The notes under the pieces are model-generated. The model worked only from the letters and a program-made list of their open reading frames with translations, ran no database searches and was not told where the DNA came from. Made by a program: the position numbers and the translations under genes. From contig NBBA01000003.1 of assembly GCA_002794785.1 (NCBI GenBank), positions 1,674,001 through 1,738,000 on the forward strand: a stretch of DNA of 64,000 nt. The letters are read 5' to 3'. Below, in pieces: positions 34,667 through 46,850 of the stretch; the stretch's first letter is position 1, and each line of letters opens with the position of its first letter. This DNA comes from Coniferiporia sulphurascens (Eukaryota; Basidiomycota; Agaricomycetes; Hymenochaetales; Hymenochaetaceae).

Positions 34667-37480
34667 ATGGCAAAGAAGAAAGACAAGGCCGAGGACCCCC
34701 CATCCCCCGAAGAGATCTACTGTTGGGAATTGTTACCCACATATGCAGCTCTGGACTCGACAAGGATGAACGATGAGAGGAGGACATGGATCAGAATGCA
34801 ATTCAAGGAGTATGCCACAAAGTTTCATTCGGACTCCCCGGAGGCCAATTATAACATCCTCCTTGCAGTGAGTGCTCACATTACTTTGGGGCATTATGTC
34901 GAGTCTGACATCAGTTATTTTAGAGGTTTGGACGATGGTTTCAAAACCATATTCACTCCTACAAAGGCCCAAAATATCTTTCAGATGATGATATCTCTGA
35001 TGACAACTTGGCTTCGATGGGTATGCAGTTGGGTTTTCATACTACTCCAACGAAGAATACCATGTTCAGCGTGTTCTTTCACCATGAGGGCAAACGCATA
35101 TCCAGGATGATGGATGAAGAGCTTGCACTTCGAGGGGGCAAAAAAACGCTGCAAATCGGAATTTTATGCTCTGTTGCGAGTAGGGAGTTTGACTTACTCT
35201 CCGATGAGAAGGTGCAGTGGTACGCGAAAGAAGCCGTGTGACTCATGAAGGAGAACGAGGCACTCGCAAACCAACCTGTCAGAGACGCTGTGCTTTACGA
35301 GTGAGTTAAGACATTTTTGTCTTGATAGTTTACTAATTGATTTCCGAAGGAACCAGCAGAAGTTGGATAGTACACTCGCTCATTATTTTGGCGTTTTACT
35401 CGGCCGGGGATGGATGAAAGTGGGGGATGCAGAGTTTTATTGCCAATACATGTACCGGGGGGAAGCAGGATTTATTATGAAGAGGCAAGTGACCGAACGG
35501 TCCCATTTATAAAACAAGTTCTAATCGGAAAGTGTATAAGCATCCATGTTGGATCCTCTAAGCAAAAATATACTCCTGTGCCGGACAAGCGGTGGCAGGA
35601 TTGGTCGGTCAGGTCGCTGGCTAATCGCAAGTATCTATCCTTTCATTTGCGACTCGTAATTTAATCTGATGTGCTTAGACCTCAATATCAAAGAGACTAT
35701 GTCTGTTGAATCGCCAGGGATACCTCCTGTCATTACGAATGGTGCACTACATGACCATCTGTTGTCAGATTACAACAACTACCCGGGTGTTGAATCAGAC
35801 GTCCTCCCTCCTGCTGACGGTCACGAAGCGGACATCGATTATGGAATCATAGACCCTGTGTTGCTTCCCAGTGATGTCCCACAAAGAAGGAATCCGACCA
35901 TGGTGGTTGGTTCAAGTAATCCGAGGGTCTCATCCATGGCGCCTGTGCCGCACGCAGGCCATGTCAGCGACATGAGCAGGTCAGTACACCCTTGAATGAA
36001 CTATTTATTGCGACTGACTACTGCGACTCTACTAGAGTTGGAAATGGGCCGATTGGCCTCCATGTAACACTGAATGCCAGGGGATCTACGAATGACAGTG
36101 CAGAACTGTAAGGAATTCCGACAGTTAACACTTATTACCATCTGAATTTTGTACTGTCATTGCAGTCATATAGGAGAGACAGCGATGGATCCGAGGTCGA
36201 TGGCGGTGGAGAAGACTGCTCCAAAGAAGCGGACGAAGCGGCCCCATAAGCCAAAAGTACCTAAGATGAACCCTGCATCTACTGCTGAGTCGAGGGCGGT
36301 ATGCACTATATCCCTGCCTGCGATTGAAACCGAGCTGGGGATGGTGGCGTCATCTACATATTCACCGGCGCCAGTAGTGTCCCTATCCCCACCTGCCACC
36401 GTAACTGAGCCAGCACCGGTAGCATCCACATCCCCGCCTGCAATCGAGACTGAGCCAGCGCCGGTAGTGTCCACATCCCTACCTGCAATCGCAGCTGGGC
36501 CAAGGCCGGCAGCACCATCGATGCATCCATCGCTAGCATATATGGCGTCAACAAACTCGGCCTCATCGAACACGCCTCTGTTGTATCCTCCTTACAACAC
36601 GGCGATTTACCCGGGTTACTCGGCTTCGATTGCGCCGTTGACCAACACGGTGATGACCTATGAAAGTATGGCGGCAACAATGTATCCGCCTTATACGTAT
36701 GCACCATATGCACGGACAAACATGGCGATGACGTATCCGCCTTATGCACGGATGAACATGGCAATGACGCATCCGCCTTATGTGTCGGCTTCGTCAGGCA
36801 TGGCGCCCATGTACCCACCGAATGCTGCAGCAGCCAACGCTACCACAGGTACCCTGGGGGCGGTGAATGCAACGATGAGCGCAATGACTGCAAACGTGAT
36901 GGTGATGCCAGGCGCGACAACTACGGACCTGCCAGCAGACGTGGCCACGATGACGAACAGTAACGGGACACATGAAGATCCAGGAAGCGGCGCATATATG
37001 CATGCAACGTCAATGATCCCAGCAACAATGAGCATGCCGTTGTCGAGCATGACAACAACGGAGCCGGCAGTGACGACCACAGCAATCTCAAGTCCAGCAG
37101 CAACGGACATGGCGACTACCACACCAATGACAGACACGGAGGACTCGCCCCCACTCGAGGCGAATGTTGATCAGTCCAAGAAACAAGCGTGTCCGCACAA
37201 GGCTGGGAAAGCCTCTACATCCAAGGACCCTGACAAGGGCGCAGCGATCGGACGGCCCAAGAATCGTGCACACAAGGCTAGGAAAGCCTCTACATCCAAG
37301 GACCCCGACGAGGGTGCAATCATCGACCAGCCCAAGAAGCGTGCATGCAAGGCTCAAAAATTAGTCCCCGACCCCCCCGACACTGATGGTGTCAAGGACC
37401 ATGTTCATCCGAGTCGGGATAAAAAGAAGCCTGCTCTCCTCACATACCTCGTAAAAGGAGGAGAACCCATAGATTTGTAG
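34667..37480 (+). CDS. Unidentified multi-exon protein with low-complexity tail
   Basis: I do not recognise the family. The ATG at 34667 begins a Lys-rich start, then a folded-looking region (WIRMQFKEYATKFHSDSPEAN, about 34790-34860). A segment at 35130-35290 (LCSVASREFDLLSDEKVQWYAKEAV, LMKENEAL) recalls the tail of an HMG-box-like helix pair. It is broken by TGA at 35239. More coherent pieces follow at 35350-35490 (LAHYFGVLLGRGWMKVGDAEFYC) and 35690-35990. The C-terminal part (36170-37480) is disordered and repetitive: SPPAIETEPAPV-type repeats, PPYARxNMAMT repeats, then two KASTSKDPD repeats with basic KKRA patches that could be nuclear targeting signals. A reading-frame change near 34980 may be an unmodelled intron or a frameshift. 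Confidence 0.45.
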
Positions 37481-37629
37481 TAAAATATATTTGGGATTAG
37501 TAATACAAGGCTCGACTAGACGGGAAGTAGTTACTACTTGTAGTAATAGTAGTAAGGTAGTGACAATCACAATATTAATGTAATTTAGTCGTGGGGGAAT
37601 TGGAGCTTGAAGGAATATAAAAGAATATA

Positions 37630-37850
37630 ACGCACCATGGGAGGCGGACTTTAAATGACCGATCCTTGTTATGGGCAGAATCCGGTCCTGGGGTGTGTGG
37701 GAACCGGAGTTTGAAATGCATTAAGCCGCACATGCAAAGGGATGATTTAGCATGGGAGACGGAGTTTGAAATGCAGTAAGCCGCACACACATGGGGATGT
37801 TTGAGCATGGGAGTCGGAGTTTAAATTAAAGGCGCGTCGTCACCCACAAT
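37630..37850 (+). repeat. ~55-bp tandem units (GGAGTTTGAAATG type)
   Basis: Four degenerate units built on CATGGGAGNCGGAGTTTGAAATGC followed by AAGCCGCACA and GGGATG words. The inverse of this array occurs at 7050-7290, 30 kb away. Confidence 0.65.
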
Positions 37851-37899
37851 GTAGGATCGATCCAAACACTTCCGGTAATTGAAATCGGACTGGGAATGA

Positions 37900-38741
37900 C
37901 AAGTCTAGATGGTAGATGGCATCACGGCCTTTTTGATCGGAGTCGGACGAATTCACTTTGCGGCGGATGCATGGGAAACACTCCAATCTCGAATACTTAA
38001 CAACAATGATGTACAGTCAGAAAGGTGACTTCATAGCAACGAAACAAAGGATTTCCTGATCTAAGATAAATTTCGCTTGCCACAGCACATTTAATTTAGG
38101 AACAGAATTAGAAGTTTACTGGACTGTTCGATAATTCATATTCTATATAGAAAATGAAACTATATCAGTTTCATATATTCCAACTGGACAACAAAAAGCT
38201 GATATAATGATGAAAGCACTAACAATAGAACTAATCAAACATTTTACAAGTTTACTTCACCTAGTAAAAGTTTGAAGGGGAGTATTAAATAAATATAATG
38301 CAAACGAATCACGTGATATGTAAATACACCTATATTCGATGACATGGTATTTATAACACATGGTCATATGAACATACACTTACTAATGATACAATAACGC
38401 AATAATAACGCCATACGATGTAGGAGCTAGACAGTTATAGTAGTACTAGCTCACAGAACATGTATATAAGGAGAGCTGGTCTCGTCCTAGAAATACATTG
38501 GTTTACACTGATAACCCACCTTCACCTCACCTTCACCACTGCACCTCATTGTCTACCACAACATGTGTAGATTTTAAGATATTTGCTCAAATTTGTTTAG
38601 TGAAAACTTCCTATACCTTTCCACCACAAGAAAGAAGCTCAATAACATTGGAAGCATGTAAAAGCACAAGTTCACTGTTAGTATTGTCCCATCGGATCAG
38701 CTCGAGAGACAGGAATGGGGTGACAGCTTGTATACTCACCC
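37900..38741 (+). repeat. Dispersed repeat, split copy of 1792-2170
   Basis: The left part (37930-38137) and the right part (38580-38741) align to the continuous stretch 1792-2170. The middle is a Copia fragment. Confidence 0.75.
38140..38579 (+). mobile_element. Truncated Copia fragment: pol end plus LTR
   Basis: Plus-strand remnant of the same Copia family as 11532-16960. It has the last 40-odd codons of RNase H/pol (38140-38270, diverged), the polypurine tract, and a full LTR at 38283-38579 starting TATTAAATAAATAT and ending ATTTTAAGA. The 5' part is missing. It interrupts the dispersed repeat that is continuous at 1970-2010. Confidence 0.85.
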
Positions 38742-39713
38742 AGTGTTCTCAAGGGACAGGCCTGACCCGCTCCAACCCCAGGTCGACCCCTGACCCGACC
38801 CGCAGGTCGGGTCAGGGGGGTCAGAAGTGGGTCGGGTCGGGGGTCGGCTCCAGCCAGCAAAGCCCGACCCTCCATGACCTGGTGTTGACCCTGGCCAGCC
38901 CCCAACCCGGAATGTGACTTTATTGGGTAAAAGTATGCCCACCTTTTAATAAAATATGCCAGCCCTGAGCAAAATGAAGCCTACCCTAAAGCATAAATAC
39001 TTCGGCTTCAAGTCAAGAACAGCATTTAGCTTTAGTCCTGTCTTAAAATCTACGCACTTTGTGGTAGATGATGAGGTGCAGTGGTAGTGGTAGAGAGAAT
39101 GGGGTTATCAGTGTAAACCAATGTATTTCATGGTAGAGACCAGCTCTCCTTATATACATCTACTGTGAGCTAGTACTACTATAACTATCTAGCTCTTATA
39201 TCGTATGGCATTATCATTGCATTATTGTATTGTTAGTAAGTCATTTGTTCATATGACCATATACTAAAAATAGCATGTCATTGAATATAGGTACATTCAC
39301 CTACATGTCATGTGGTTTGTTATATTTATTTAATATCTTGGCACCAGTACTAGTGTACAGTTTTTTGTATTGACAATAATACTGGAATTAGCAATCAGCA
39401 TTAGCCATCAATGTGTTGACACTGTTACCAGTGCAACACTCTAACAAAGTGTTATTAGTAATAATACTAATCGGCATTATAATTAATACTAGTTGTTATT
39501 ATTAATGCTACTAGCCGGCATTAGCATTAGTACTAATAAAATTTTGTATCGCAGTTGTTACTGCGGGTCGGGGGTCGACCCTGGGTCGGGTCGGCAGCGG
39601 GCCAACCGGGGTTGGGTCGGGGGTCAGCCCAAGCTGGGATTCCTGACCCGGATCAGGGTCAGGGTCGGGCAAAAAATGCCCTGACCCAACCCGAACCGAC
39701 CCTTGAGAACACT
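38741..39713. mobile_element. GC-rich foldback/hAT-like element, ~970 bp
   Basis: The ends are perfect 14-bp inverted repeats, AGTGTTCTCAAGGG at 38742-38755 and its complement at 39700-39713. Just inside are GC-rich subterminal stretches built of GGGTCGGGTC-type words in both orientations (38755-38920, 39555-39700), able to fold on each other. The centre is AT-rich and contains a solo LTR. The terminal motif is hAT-like, but I find no convincing 8-bp target duplication. Confidence 0.65.
39041..39335 (-). repeat. Solo Copia LTR nested in the foldback element
   Basis: A diverged 295-bp LTR of the same family in the orientation of the full element. It is flanked by TCCTG (39036-39040) and TCTTG (39336-39340), a 5-bp target duplication with one mismatch. 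It is more diverged than the full-length LTRs, so it is an older insertion. No internal sequence remains, as expected from LTR-LTR recombination. Confidence 0.85.
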
Positions 39714-40242
39714 ATTCAAGATCAGGGGAGTGATGCCAATTTCCTACGCACCCCTCTGCCTTATGCATATCTGTGTCTTTCAAAAACAAGAGATGATAAA
39801 CTATGTCACAGGGTGTTTGAGGACTGGGTTGTGTGACAAATAGCCACATCTCTGAAACCATTTCTCATTAGTTATACAGAGTGCCTGTCACCCTAAAAAC
39901 TCATAAAGATAATCTTAAATACATCTAATATATTAACATGGATTTATAGAGGGAACAGTTGAGATTTAGAATTTACAGGTGCAAATTTTGATGAGGTTTT
40001 CAAAGGAATTGCATCTCCTGAATCCAAATGACAAGTTTTGCTTACTTCCCACTTCCATTACCATAATCATTTCAGTGTTCATCGTACTAGATCATAGATT
40101 TGTAGATGACTGCTATTCAGCAGGAAATGTAAACATAGCATAAAAGACATGAGTAAAAAAGAAAGTAAGAGAAATGACAAGGAAAATGTATTAGGGAAGA
40201 AATCCGATAACGTAAGTGAGCGAACAAGGAAAAAAGGGAATG
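39714..40242. other. No gene recognised
   Basis: AT-rich, no coherent coding frame. Confidence 0.5.
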
Positions 40243-40991
40243 TACTCGTGCATCCCATAAGTGACCGGTCACCACATCTCAAAGATGTTTTTGTAATCTG
40301 CAATTTTTTCGTCAACAAGGCACTCATTCCTTACAAAATCTTCTATTTGACTGCTTGTGTCTGTTATGCAAGTAGCTGTTTATTTTGGGAGTAATGGCAC
40401 AAATGCTTCAATTGTAATGAGTCAACTCCAGATTCTGAAATGTGCATATAAGCTGCTTTCCTCCCCCTGTAGAAATTGTAGTTGACAACAGTTTACCCTG
40501 AAACTTCCTGTACCTACTACTTGACATCTTGTTGGTGTCCTCTGAATTTATTGTATTTTACTCTTAGCTGTGTCATGAACTGTTGTGATATCTTTCAGAA
40601 ATGTGTGTTTCTTGGTCTAAAACCAGCCCAATATTGATGATGAGCTTGTATTTCAACAAGGATTAAACTATGGTACCTGTAAGCCACTATAAAATTTGTA
40701 TATAGACCACAGATTACCTATGTAAAGTTTCAGCATATTCTGTGATGCAGATGAATTCATATGAAGAAAACCAGAGTACAAAATCGCACTTTTGAGACAT
40801 ACTCCAGAACACACCTTTACCCAACTACAATTGTATTATCAGCCACACTGCTGCTAAAATCCGTCAGAGCATGCATATTGGGTCTAGGTACATGCCTGAA
40901 TATTTTGGAAAGAAACCAATGAGCTAATCAGAAGTAATTGTCAAATTTCCCGGAAATCAGGGTGACCGGTCACTTATGGGAAGCACAAGTA
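40243..40991. mobile_element. Non-autonomous TIR element, ~750 bp
   Basis: Inverted repeats of 31 bp with three mismatches or fewer lie at 40243-40273 and 40961-40991. The inner 20 bp match perfectly and contain the self-complementary GTGACCGGTCAC. The interior is AT-rich without a transposase. No target duplication was identified, so the superfamily is open. Confidence 0.7.
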
Positions 40992-41872
40992 AGGGATGAA
41001 GTAAGTACAAAGGAGGATTAGGGGATTACGTCAGGGACAAAAAGGGTAAGAAGATGAGGATGCCGGAGTCGGCAAGGCCAGAAAAAAACGCGTCAAGTGC
41101 AAGCAGGGTACAGAATTTTGCCGGTATAGAACCCTCTACCTAAAGGCATCGGGAATAATATTTTCGTGATAAAATAGAGCGAAATAGAGATAGCGTTTAC
41201 GACACTGTGACCACGAAGTAATTAATGCGCATGAGCCAGACCTCGGGCACGCTCACCGGACGATGCACCATTGTAACACCGTACCCCGAGTGATCTCTCT
41301 TCAAGTAGCGCCGCAAGTGGAGGATTAAGCCGTAAGACCGCCTCCGTTAATTCACTGCATAACGACCGCAAAACCTCGAGATTCGCCTTAATTCTGTGGA
41401 GATACCCAACCAACATTAAACATTAGAATGAGGCCAGTTAAAGCGCCCACTTATTGCCAGTATCCATTCTCAGGACGCCGACTAGTAATTTATGTGCTCA
41501 GCGAAAGTGTATGGTCCTTGATCGCCCTTCGTCAGTTGAGACAGGATGGAGCGCAAGAGCATGTAATAGACAGTGGGCACTAAGAAGGTAAGACTGGGCA
41601 TCGTCTTGACCAGTCTGCCCAGACGATAGCTCTCAAAAGCCAGTTCAACAGGGTGCCTATCGCCCATCGTTGTCGCGATGCTTGACATGTTATTCTTCCA
41701 GCAACTGGAACAGACCGCGCATACATCAAGTTTTCAGCGGGAATGAAGGGATGCATTTGTGAATAAAGAGAAGGAGGATAAAACATGCACAACAGCCTCC
41801 TGGCGTACAATCGCATAGAACAATGCATATGCCATACGATAATAGAGAACCCCAACGCAAGTCCAACAGCGT
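40992..41872. other. RPS18 3' flank, no gene
   Basis: Nothing supported. This is the transition from repeat-rich DNA to the gene block. Confidence 0.5.
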
Positions 41873-42479
41873 TTAACCGCGCTTCTTGGACACACCGACG
41901 GTCTTCCCGCGACGGCCTACGGATGAAGAAATAAGCAAACGTCTGAGATAAATTTTTACAGAAGAGACGCACCGGTGGTCTTGGTGTGCTGACCACGCAC
42001 ACGGAGACCCCAGAAATGACGGAGACCGCGGTGGGCACGAATTTTCTTTAAACGCTCAAGGTCATCACGGAGTTTCGAGTCGACACCGTTGGAGAGAATT
42101 TGCGAGTTCTTGCCGTCGACGATGTCCTTCTGCCTGTTCAGGAACCACGTCGGGATCTTGTACTGCGTCGGGTTCTGGAGGATAGTGACGATACGCTCGA
42201 GCTCGTCCGAGTTGAGGTCACCAGCACTGAATTTGGAGGTAGATCGTGTCAGGGAGAATTCCGTTTACTGCCCGAAGACCGGACGGGGTTTACATTAGGC
42301 ACGCACCGCTTGTTGAGGTCGACATCGGCCTTCTTGCAAACAATGTTGGAGTAACGACGACCCACACCCTTAATCTCGGTCAGGGCGTACATGATCTTGC
42401 GTTTTCCATCGACGTTGGTGTTAAGCAGACGCAGGATGTGCTGGAACTGCTGGTGTTGCTCCGGAAGTACGAGCGACAT
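41873..42479 (-). CDS. RPS18: 40S ribosomal protein S18 (uS13)
   Basis: Small-subunit ribosomal protein at the head of the 40S, 156 residues, the normal length. Minus-strand exons are 42479-42307, 42226-41973 and 41916-41873, all with GT-AG introns, ending in TAA. Diagnostic segments are [52 protein letters not shown] and the C-terminal [13 protein letters not shown]. The start (MSLV) matches the usual fungal N-terminus. A possible 5' UTR intron begins with GTGAGT near 42590. It lies just downstream of CTR9 on the same strand. Confidence 0.97.
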
Positions 42480-42813
42480 CTGGTAAAGCCGTCAGTAATC
42501 CATCCTTTCTGTTCCTCTCCATCCGTCCTCGTTTGTCCCGTCCCCCTTCAACACACCCGTGGATCCCGCAAGCATAAAGAAAACTCACTTTTGATGATGG
42601 AGGGCGTCGTCGGCGTCGTCGATGTCGTTGGGGGCTTTCGGGCGTGGACGTCCGTCAGACTTGGGCGGCAGACGAAAAAGGAAAGAATGTCTACTGATCA
42701 ATCCCCCCTTCGGGCAACAGATAATTTAATAGAGAAATACGATTTAGCTATGGGACATCTATTACAATTGCGGGCTAGTAGAGTACACAAAATATAAAAT
42801 ATAAGTCAATATG

Positions 42814-45800
42814 CTATGACATCTCATCATCGGAGTCGGAGATCGTTTCTTTGCTTTTACTGTAGGATAATCAGAGTTAGAGCGCGCGGCTGAGATGCTG
42901 GAAAAAGGAGCAACGTACAATTGCTTTTTGCGTGGTGCTGAAGCAGCTGTCTCTTCGTCGTCATCATCCCGCACTACTCGTTTCTTCTGCGTCCGCTGTA
43001 AACAGGGTTAACAATTTTTTTAGAAAACAGCAATTAGAACTGTATCCACCTTTTTAGGACGGTCTTCTGCCTCCTCTCCGCTGAAGAGCGCCATCTCCTC
43101 GCCACTCCCCTCGCCTTCCACACCACCAGCATCCTTTTCCTTCTTCAGCTTTCCCTTCCTCTTCTTCTTTGCCTCTCCCGAAGGTGTAGGGGCCTCGTCA
43201 CCACTGACTGCCTCAGTTCGCTGCTGCTTCTTCGCGCCTTTCCTCGGCCTCTTCTCCTTCTCCTCATCGCTTTCCGCACCCAGCGCCGTGGACCACTGCA
43301 GCGCCTCCTCGCGCGCCTTTCTCCGCTGCTCGGCAAGTATACGCGCCTGCCGCGCAAGCTCGTCTTCCCGCGCGCGCCCGGCCGCCTCTACCCGCTCCTT
43401 CTCTTCCAAACGCCTTTGTCTCGCTTTCGCCTGACGTTCCTCCTGCTCAGCCTCGTGCTGCTTTTGCGCTCCTATGTGCTCGTCAGCACGGCGCAGCAGG
43501 CTCTCCCCGTATTTACGCCGCTGGTCTGCAATTTCCCGGCTGTACGGAACGGCGGGAGACTTGTCTGCTGCCAACGAAGCAAACAACCTGTGCCCATGTC
43601 ATTTGTAGCGCTCTTTGCAGAATAAATAAAGTGATGCTTACTTTTGCGCGTGCACGCCCTGTTCGACTGCACGCCTCAAGTCTGCAAGAGTGCGCTTCGC
43701 AGGTGCCGTGGCAAAAAGCATTTCCGCCGCTTTCTGCTCGATCATGGCCAAGTTGTACACATTCGACTTTTCATGTGGTACAATATGCAGTGCCTGCTGC
43801 GCGTACATCAAAGCCTTGTTGAGGGCCGAGAACGACTGATCCTTATTCGCCTTCGCGTACCATGCCCTGCACAGGGAATGCATTATTGTGATATCCAGAC
43901 CTTGCCCAGCGTTTCGCTTGGATGCAGTCTCGTACTGCCATCCTGTCAGACATTAAAATAGCAAAGAACTTGGGTAATTACTCACACTTTCAATAGCCCT
44001 GTCGAGTTCATCCCGCACAATGTAGCAATGGCCCATATTGATATACACGCTGGAGTCGTTCACGCTCTCTCTGACCTTCCCGAAGATATCAAGGGCCTCC
44101 CTAGCACCTTGCACCCGGCGCATCGCCTCTTCAGGACCACCCATTCCGGGCGCTTTCAGTGGAGTCAGGGAGTCTTCCGCCGAGATAATCGCAAGGCCTT
44201 GCGCCGCAAAAGCGCACTTCGGATCAAGCTGCAGCGCACGTTCGTACAAGTCCGCTGCGCGGAGGAAGAACTTCCGACGCTCCGCCACGCCAGCTGGCGA
44301 CATGTCACGATTTTCTCGCGCCTGCGTAAAGAAAACCCAGGCCGACGCGCAGAGACTGTACACGTCTTGCAAACCGCCATAGTCATTTAACGTTTGCGCC
44401 AGTATGTCTCGCGCGAGTTTCAGCTGCTGCCGTGAGGCTAAGAAATGTGCGAGCGCCCCACGGACGTTCAAGTTTTGTTTTTGCGATGTCAGCGCTGACT
44501 TGAGTAACTCATGCGCCTCATCGTACCGACTCGTAGAGACAAATAGATGTGCTTGTCGGACTTTGGCTGTGAATATATGATTAATACCACCAAAGAACTT
44601 AAGAGGGGAGTGTTTTCATACCATCAACATACTCAGGATGGCGACTGAGTAATTTGTCATAAGCTTCTTTTGCAATCACGGCCTCCCCCTGATCTTCATA
44701 TACCCTTGCGAGGTTATATAGAATTGTCGTCGCTACCCCTTCACCCACGACACTCTCCGCAGCACTAGCCTCTGTCAAAGCCGTCTCATACATCGCGCGC
44801 GCTTCAGTCAATTCACCATCAAGGTGCCTCAGAACAGCAAAATTATTCAGCAGGCGCGGTTCACTGGCACCCCCCGAAGATACACGAGCATCGACGATAC
44901 GAGCGGCCTCCTCAAGTAGTCGCCGCATCCTAGGCCGATCATCGTCCTGCCACAGACGCGCAGCTTCGACAAACAACTCGACGTCTTCCCCGAAGTTCGC
45001 AACAGCCTTGCGATGTGCGTATGCTTCTGAGTTTGTCCGAGCACGCGCGTTTCCGTTCATTCCCGGAGAATTAGAGAAATCGAGCGATTTCAGGACGTGT
45101 TCAAAGAGGTCGCGTGCCTTAATTCGTTCGACTGCAGTGTCTGCAGAAGACACGCCTGGTCGAGGGTAGGCCCTGAGGGACGCAAGCATCGCTTGCACTT
45201 CCAGACAGCGCTGGGGATTTGGGGGCTGCATTAAGCTGTCAAGCGTGTGGATTGCGGCAGGTATCTCGTCTGTATAGAATTAGTTTTAAATGGGTATGAT
45301 AGACGAGGAACTTGTAGGAGATGTACCATTTTTGAGTTGCACCTGCGCGAGGCCAATTGCCGCTAAAATATTCCGTGGGTTGCTCTTTAAGGCGGCATTA
45401 AAGTGACGCAAGGCATCCGACATAGAACCACCCATTTGCGCAAGATGACCCGCATGTATATGACCCGCGCCAAATAACGTCAACGTCTCAGCAAACTGTA
45501 TAGTCCGCTCCGCCAGCTTGAGTGCTCGATTTTTATCGCCCTTCCGCAGGAAATAGTCAAACAGAGCGTTCGCAGCCGCAGCGTTTCGATTGTTACCATT
45601 GAACGCGCGCTCGCAGTATTTCGTGCCTTTAATCAGACTTTCCGTACGATCGTCGTCGTCCTCATCTGGGTTCTTACTATTGTTGATCGCTTCGAGACCC
45701 AATAAAAGACAGGCAGCCCAATTGGAAGGGTTCTTTCCGACGAAACAACATTGATACGAAGCATTTTTCGATACACAGGTTGTGTACTCACCACCTCCAA

Positions 45801-46850
45801 GCTCCTTTCCCAGCACGCCTTGGCTTTCACCTTTTGGTCCATCGCCCAGAAGCAGAGGCCGATTCCTATACGTGGATCTGGTTGAGTATCCGGGCTCATT
45901 TGCAGAACCTGCTGAAACAGCCGCAGAGCCTGCGAGTACTGTTTACGTGCATACGCTATTCGTGCCTTTCCGAGCAGTGCGACGATGTTCGTAGGCTTTT
46001 GGCCTAGCACAGCTTCAAAAGACCTGAATGCGTCGTCAAGTTCGGTACGCGCAAGATGATAGATCCCTGCAGAGAAAACGACATGAACGTGAGGCGACTG
46101 AGTTGGAGGTAGACTTCAGCGCGCACCTCGTGTTAAAACGGCATTAAGCGTGTGCTTGTCGCTACTATCCTGCGACATTCCATCTCCTGAATTGAGGTAT
46201 CGGGCGGCATACTGATAAAAAGTCTCCTTCTGCTTTTCCGAACACACGTCATCTTGGCCTGAAGAACGTAATCGGAGTTTATTGCATCAGTCTTTTGCAA
46301 AAATGTTGAGACGTACGGGCATTCTCAAGGATAATCTTTGGCGCTTTTCGAGCCCTAGAGAGCTGAATATTTGCCAAAAGTTGATAGACGGGTGGAAGAG
46401 AAGAAATCATATGCGCTTTCTTGAACACTGAGCAAGTATTGTTGCAAATCAATGACAGGGCCGGCGTTGGTTTACTAGACCCAGGAACTCACTATCAACA
46501 GCGCTTTCCGCGCACTTCTGCGCAGCCTCTAGCAGGCCCTTCTTCCAATACTCGCATGCCAACCTCGTCCATATGGACACTTTCGCGTTACCTTCGATGA
46601 GCAAGTCGATGTAGTCCCTCGGGTCGGAATCCAGAGTGTCGAGTTCAATGGTTACGACTTCTTGACCGCCGAGCTCGACATCTATGGACCTGTTGGGTGC
46701 GGATGACAGCGTTCCATAGTCCTCGTCGTTCATCTCTGCCAACGAGTCTGCGCGTGAAGGCGCGCCTGTCGCGGCCGAAGTCATTTGCGTCGGGAACGCT
46801 GTGTGACGTGACGTAAGCACATTTGCTTCGTTAACTCGGTCTAATGGCAT
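42814..46850 (-). CDS. CTR9: CTR9, TPR subunit of the Paf1 complex
   Basis: Scaffold subunit of the Paf1 complex, which travels with RNA polymerase II in the nucleus and supports histone modification. Many tetratricopeptide repeats occur across at least ten minus-strand exons. Early exons are 46850-46493, 46427-46317, 46258-46127, 46066-45792 and 45732-45327, and their phases join without stops. TPR-like helices include ALRLFQQVLQMSP, ALRHFNAALKSNPRNILA, LYERALQLDPKCAFAAQGLA and SVYINMGHCY. The C-terminal third is a charged coiled coil (QRRKYGESLLRRADEHI, EERQAKARQRRLEEKERVEAA) and an acidic/basic tail. It ends SKETISDSDDEMS, as in fungal CTR9. Alternative in-frame Met codons lie within 40 residues of the chosen start. 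Confidence 0.93.

Noticed and set aside
11361..35241. UGA reassigned to Arg in this genome
   Set aside because: The three lectins, the CCHC, two-span and zinc-finger genes all end naturally at TGA, so UGA is a normal stop here.
38741..39713. CRISPR-like or satellite array from the GGGTCGGG words
   Set aside because: Words are irregularly spaced and in both orientations, bounded by inverted repeats, so a foldback element explains them better; CRISPR is not expected in a fungus.
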